From Betaproteobacteria bacterium UBA5582 (GTDB taxonomy: Bacteria > Pseudomonadota > Gammaproteobacteria > Burkholderiales > Rhodocyclaceae), in assembly GCA_002425245.1 (NCBI GenBank), contig DILW01000022.1, forward strand, positions 1-5,605: a stretch of DNA of 5,605 nucleotides. Reading direction: 5' to 3'. The notes below the pieces were generated by a model. The model made no database searches. It saw only the letters and a program-made list of their open reading frames with translations, and had not been told where the DNA came from. This document shows positions 4,413 through 5,605 of the stretch, piece by piece; the stretch's first letter is position 1; each line of letters opens with the position of its first letter. The position numbers were made by a program, and so were the translations under genes.

Positions 4413-5321
4413 ATGCAAACCAAGCCCGCCTCGTTTTACCGCCGCGGCCTCCTCGTCGGCGGCCTGCTCCTGCTCTCCGGCTGCGTAAGCCTGCCCGGCA
4501 ACAAGCCGGAACCAACCCCGGCGCCTGTCGTCACCTCACAGCCGCTGGCCCAACCCAAGCCGAAGATCGGCCTCGCCCTCGGTGGCGGTGCGGCGCGCGG
4601 CTTTGCCCATATCGGGGTGATCAAGATGCTGGAGTCGCACGGTATCGTCCCCGATTACGTCGTCGGCACCAGCGCCGGTGCCGTCGTCGGCGCGATGTAT
4701 GCCGGCGGTTTCGACGCCTTCGCCATGCAGAAGCTGGCAATCCAGCTCGACGAAACCCTGTTCGCCGACTGGACGCTGCGCGGCCCCGGCCTGCTCAAGG
4801 GCGAGGCGTTGCAATCCTTCATCAACCAGCACCTGAAGCGGCGCCCGCTGGAAAAACTCAAGCTGCCCTTCGGCACCGTCGCCACCGACCTCAACAGCGG
4901 CGAGCGCGTCGTCTTCCGGACCGGCGACAGCGGCATGGCGGTACGCGCCTCGGCCGCCGTTCCCGGCGTCTTCCAGCCGGTGACGATCAACGGCCACCAG
5001 TACGTCGACGGCGGGCTGACCAGCCCGGTGCCGGTGCGCGCGGCGCGCGAAATGGGCGCCGATTTCGTCATCGCCGTCGACATCTCGGCGGTCGCCGAAG
5101 GCCAGCCAGTCGATAGCATGAGCGCCATTCTCTGGCAGACGACGACGATCATGGGCAGCGTCATCGGCAAGACCGAACTGGCCGAAGCCGATGTCGTCAT
5201 CCGGCCGCGCCTGCCCTACGTCAAGTCCTGGGATTTCAACGCCCGCCACGAAGCGATGATCGAAGGCGAGCGGGCGGCACAGGCTGCCCTGCCAGCACTG
5301 CGCAGCAAACTGGCACGCTGA
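4413..5321 (+). CDS. Patatin-like phospholipase family lipoprotein (RssA-like)
   Basis: The 302-residue product starts with a lipoprotein signal: RR (10-11), a hydrophobic run (12-21) and lipobox LSGC ending at C24. Residue +2 is Val, not Asp, so outer-membrane sorting is likely. A Pro-rich linker (28-50) follows. The patatin domain begins with the oxyanion-hole loop GGGAARGFAHIGV (57-69). It then shows the nucleophile elbow GTSAG (85-89, Ser87) and the catalytic Asp in DGG (199-201, Asp199), so the Ser-Asp dyad is complete. The family cleaves acyl esters of phospholipids or other lipids; the true substrate is unknown. The length is usual for a small bacterial patatin plus signal. ATG 4413 is chosen because it supplies the signal peptide, although there is no ribosome binding site. 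A second patatin gene starts 61 bases downstream. Confidence 0.95.
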   Translation: MQTKPASFYRRGLLVGGLLLLSGCVSLPGNKPEPTPAPVVTSQPLAQPKPKIGLALGGGAARGFAHIGVIKMLESHGIVPDYVVGTSAGAVVGAMYAGGFDAFAMQKLAIQLDETLFADWTLRGPGLLKGEALQSFINQHLKRRPLEKLKLPFGTVATDLNSGERVVFRTGDSGMAVRASAAVPGVFQPVTINGHQYVDGGLTSPVPVRAAREMGADFVIAVDISAVAEGQPVDSMSAILWQTTTIMGSVIGKTELAEADVVIRPRLPYVKSWDFNARHEAMIEGERAAQAALPALRSKLAR

Positions 5322-5346
5322 GCGAGCAATCCGGCCCGCAGGCGGC

Positions 5347-5373
5347 TATCATCGGGGCGTCGTCACCGCGGAG
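5347..5373 (+). promoter_or_regulatory. -10 element and ribosome binding site for the second patatin gene
   Basis: TATCAT (5347-5352) matches TATAAT at 5 of 6 bases and would start transcription near 5359, giving a leader of about 24 bases. GGAG (5370-5373) lies 9 bases before ATG 5383. No terminator is seen after the first patatin gene, so cotranscription is equally possible. Confidence 0.4.
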
Positions 5374-5382
5374 TTCCTGCCG

Positions 5383-5605
5383 ATGTCCAGCCCAGCCCTG
5401 CCCGCCCGGATCAACCTCGCCCTGCAGGGCGGCGGCGCTCACGGCGCCTTCACCTGGGGCGTGCTCGACGCGCTGCTCGAAGACGAGTCGATCGATTTTG
5501 AAGGCGTCAGCGGCACCAGCGCCGGCGCCATGAACGCCGCCTGCCTTGCCCACGGCCTGTTGCACGGCGGGCGGGACGGCGCGCGGCAGGCGGCGTTCAT
5601 GGCAG
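5383..5605 (+). CDS. Patatin-like phospholipase, N-terminal part (3' end outside window)
   Basis: Seventy-four codons are visible before the window ends. After a short N-terminus without a signal peptide (MSSPALPARIN), the oxyanion-hole loop LQGGGAHGAFTWGVLD (residues 14-29) and the nucleophile elbow GTSAG (44-48, Ser46) identify a patatin-family serine hydrolase. The 'LALQGGGAHGAFTWGVLD' form differs from the 'GGGAARGFAHIGV' form of the gene before it, so the two belong to different subfamilies and are not a recent duplication. The lack of a signal suggests a cytosolic or membrane-attached enzyme. The catalytic Asp (DG[G/A]) lies beyond the window. GGAG 9 bases before the ATG supports the start. 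Confidence 0.92.
   Translation, partial: MSSPALPARINLALQGGGAHGAFTWGVLDALLEDESIDFEGVSGTSAGAMNAACLAHGLLHGGRDGARQAAFMA

Noticed and set aside
4303..4488. A 61-codon + strand frame overlapping the start of the lipoprotein gene
   Set aside because: It starts at the T-run of the terminator, crosses the promoter region, has no ribosome binding site and gives a biased product.
4536..5249. Long - strand frames opposite the lipoprotein patatin gene
   Set aside because: All patatin catalytic motifs are on the + strand. The opposite frames are Asp/Ala/Gly/Arg-rich artefacts of GC-rich codons.
5236..5565. A 109-codon - strand frame across the two patatin genes
   Set aside because: It overlaps the end of one and the start of another well-supported gene and has no recognisable content.
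1..5605. CRISPR arrays, tRNA or rRNA genes, insertion sequences or attachment sites
   Set aside because: No spaced direct repeats, tRNA-like cloverleaf, rRNA segments, transposase motifs or flanking duplications were seen on either strand.

Overview
The window is about 65% GC, reads as a free-living proteobacterial chromosome, and is densely packed with short intergenic gaps. The ParE and NfsB-type proteins are proteobacterial in character. The GC bias, the promoter style (a lone -10 hexamer close to the start codon) and the mix of genes suggest a betaproteobacterium, perhaps of the Rhodocyclales. That placement is an inference and was not tested by alignment.

Layout: (1) 1-195 is the tail of a GNAT acetyltransferase on the + strand. 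(2) Four bases beyond its stop is the stop of a convergent, - strand NfsB-type nitroreductase (200-853). (3) A 113-bp divergent control region separates it from a + strand gene for an unrecognised 279-residue protein (967-1806). (4) An 87-bp gap holds a promoter-like hexamer and a 12-bp inverted repeat running into the start codon of parE (1894-3843), topoisomerase IV subunit B. (5) An AT-rich control region (3844-4034) carries a perfect 17-bp palindrome and a strong -10. It precedes a 71-codon gene (4035-4250) whose product has a textbook double-glycine leader followed by a Gly/Leu-rich hydrophobic core. A strong Rho-independent terminator (4274-4304) closes this unit. (6) Two patatin-family hydrolase genes follow in tandem: an apparent lipoprotein (4413-5321), then a second one without a signal peptide, cut by the window edge (5383 onward).

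Most of the window is housekeeping or common accessory metabolism with no sign that the neighbours cooperate. The part that stands out is the small double-glycine peptide cassette between parE and the patatins. It has its own promoter, a long, possibly structured 5' leader and its own terminator, and no transporter, protease or immunity gene is visible nearby. It looks like an orphan bacteriocin-like or other exported peptide precursor that would need a C39-peptidase ABC exporter encoded elsewhere. The second point of interest is the inverted repeat over the parE start, which could make translation depend on which promoter made the mRNA.
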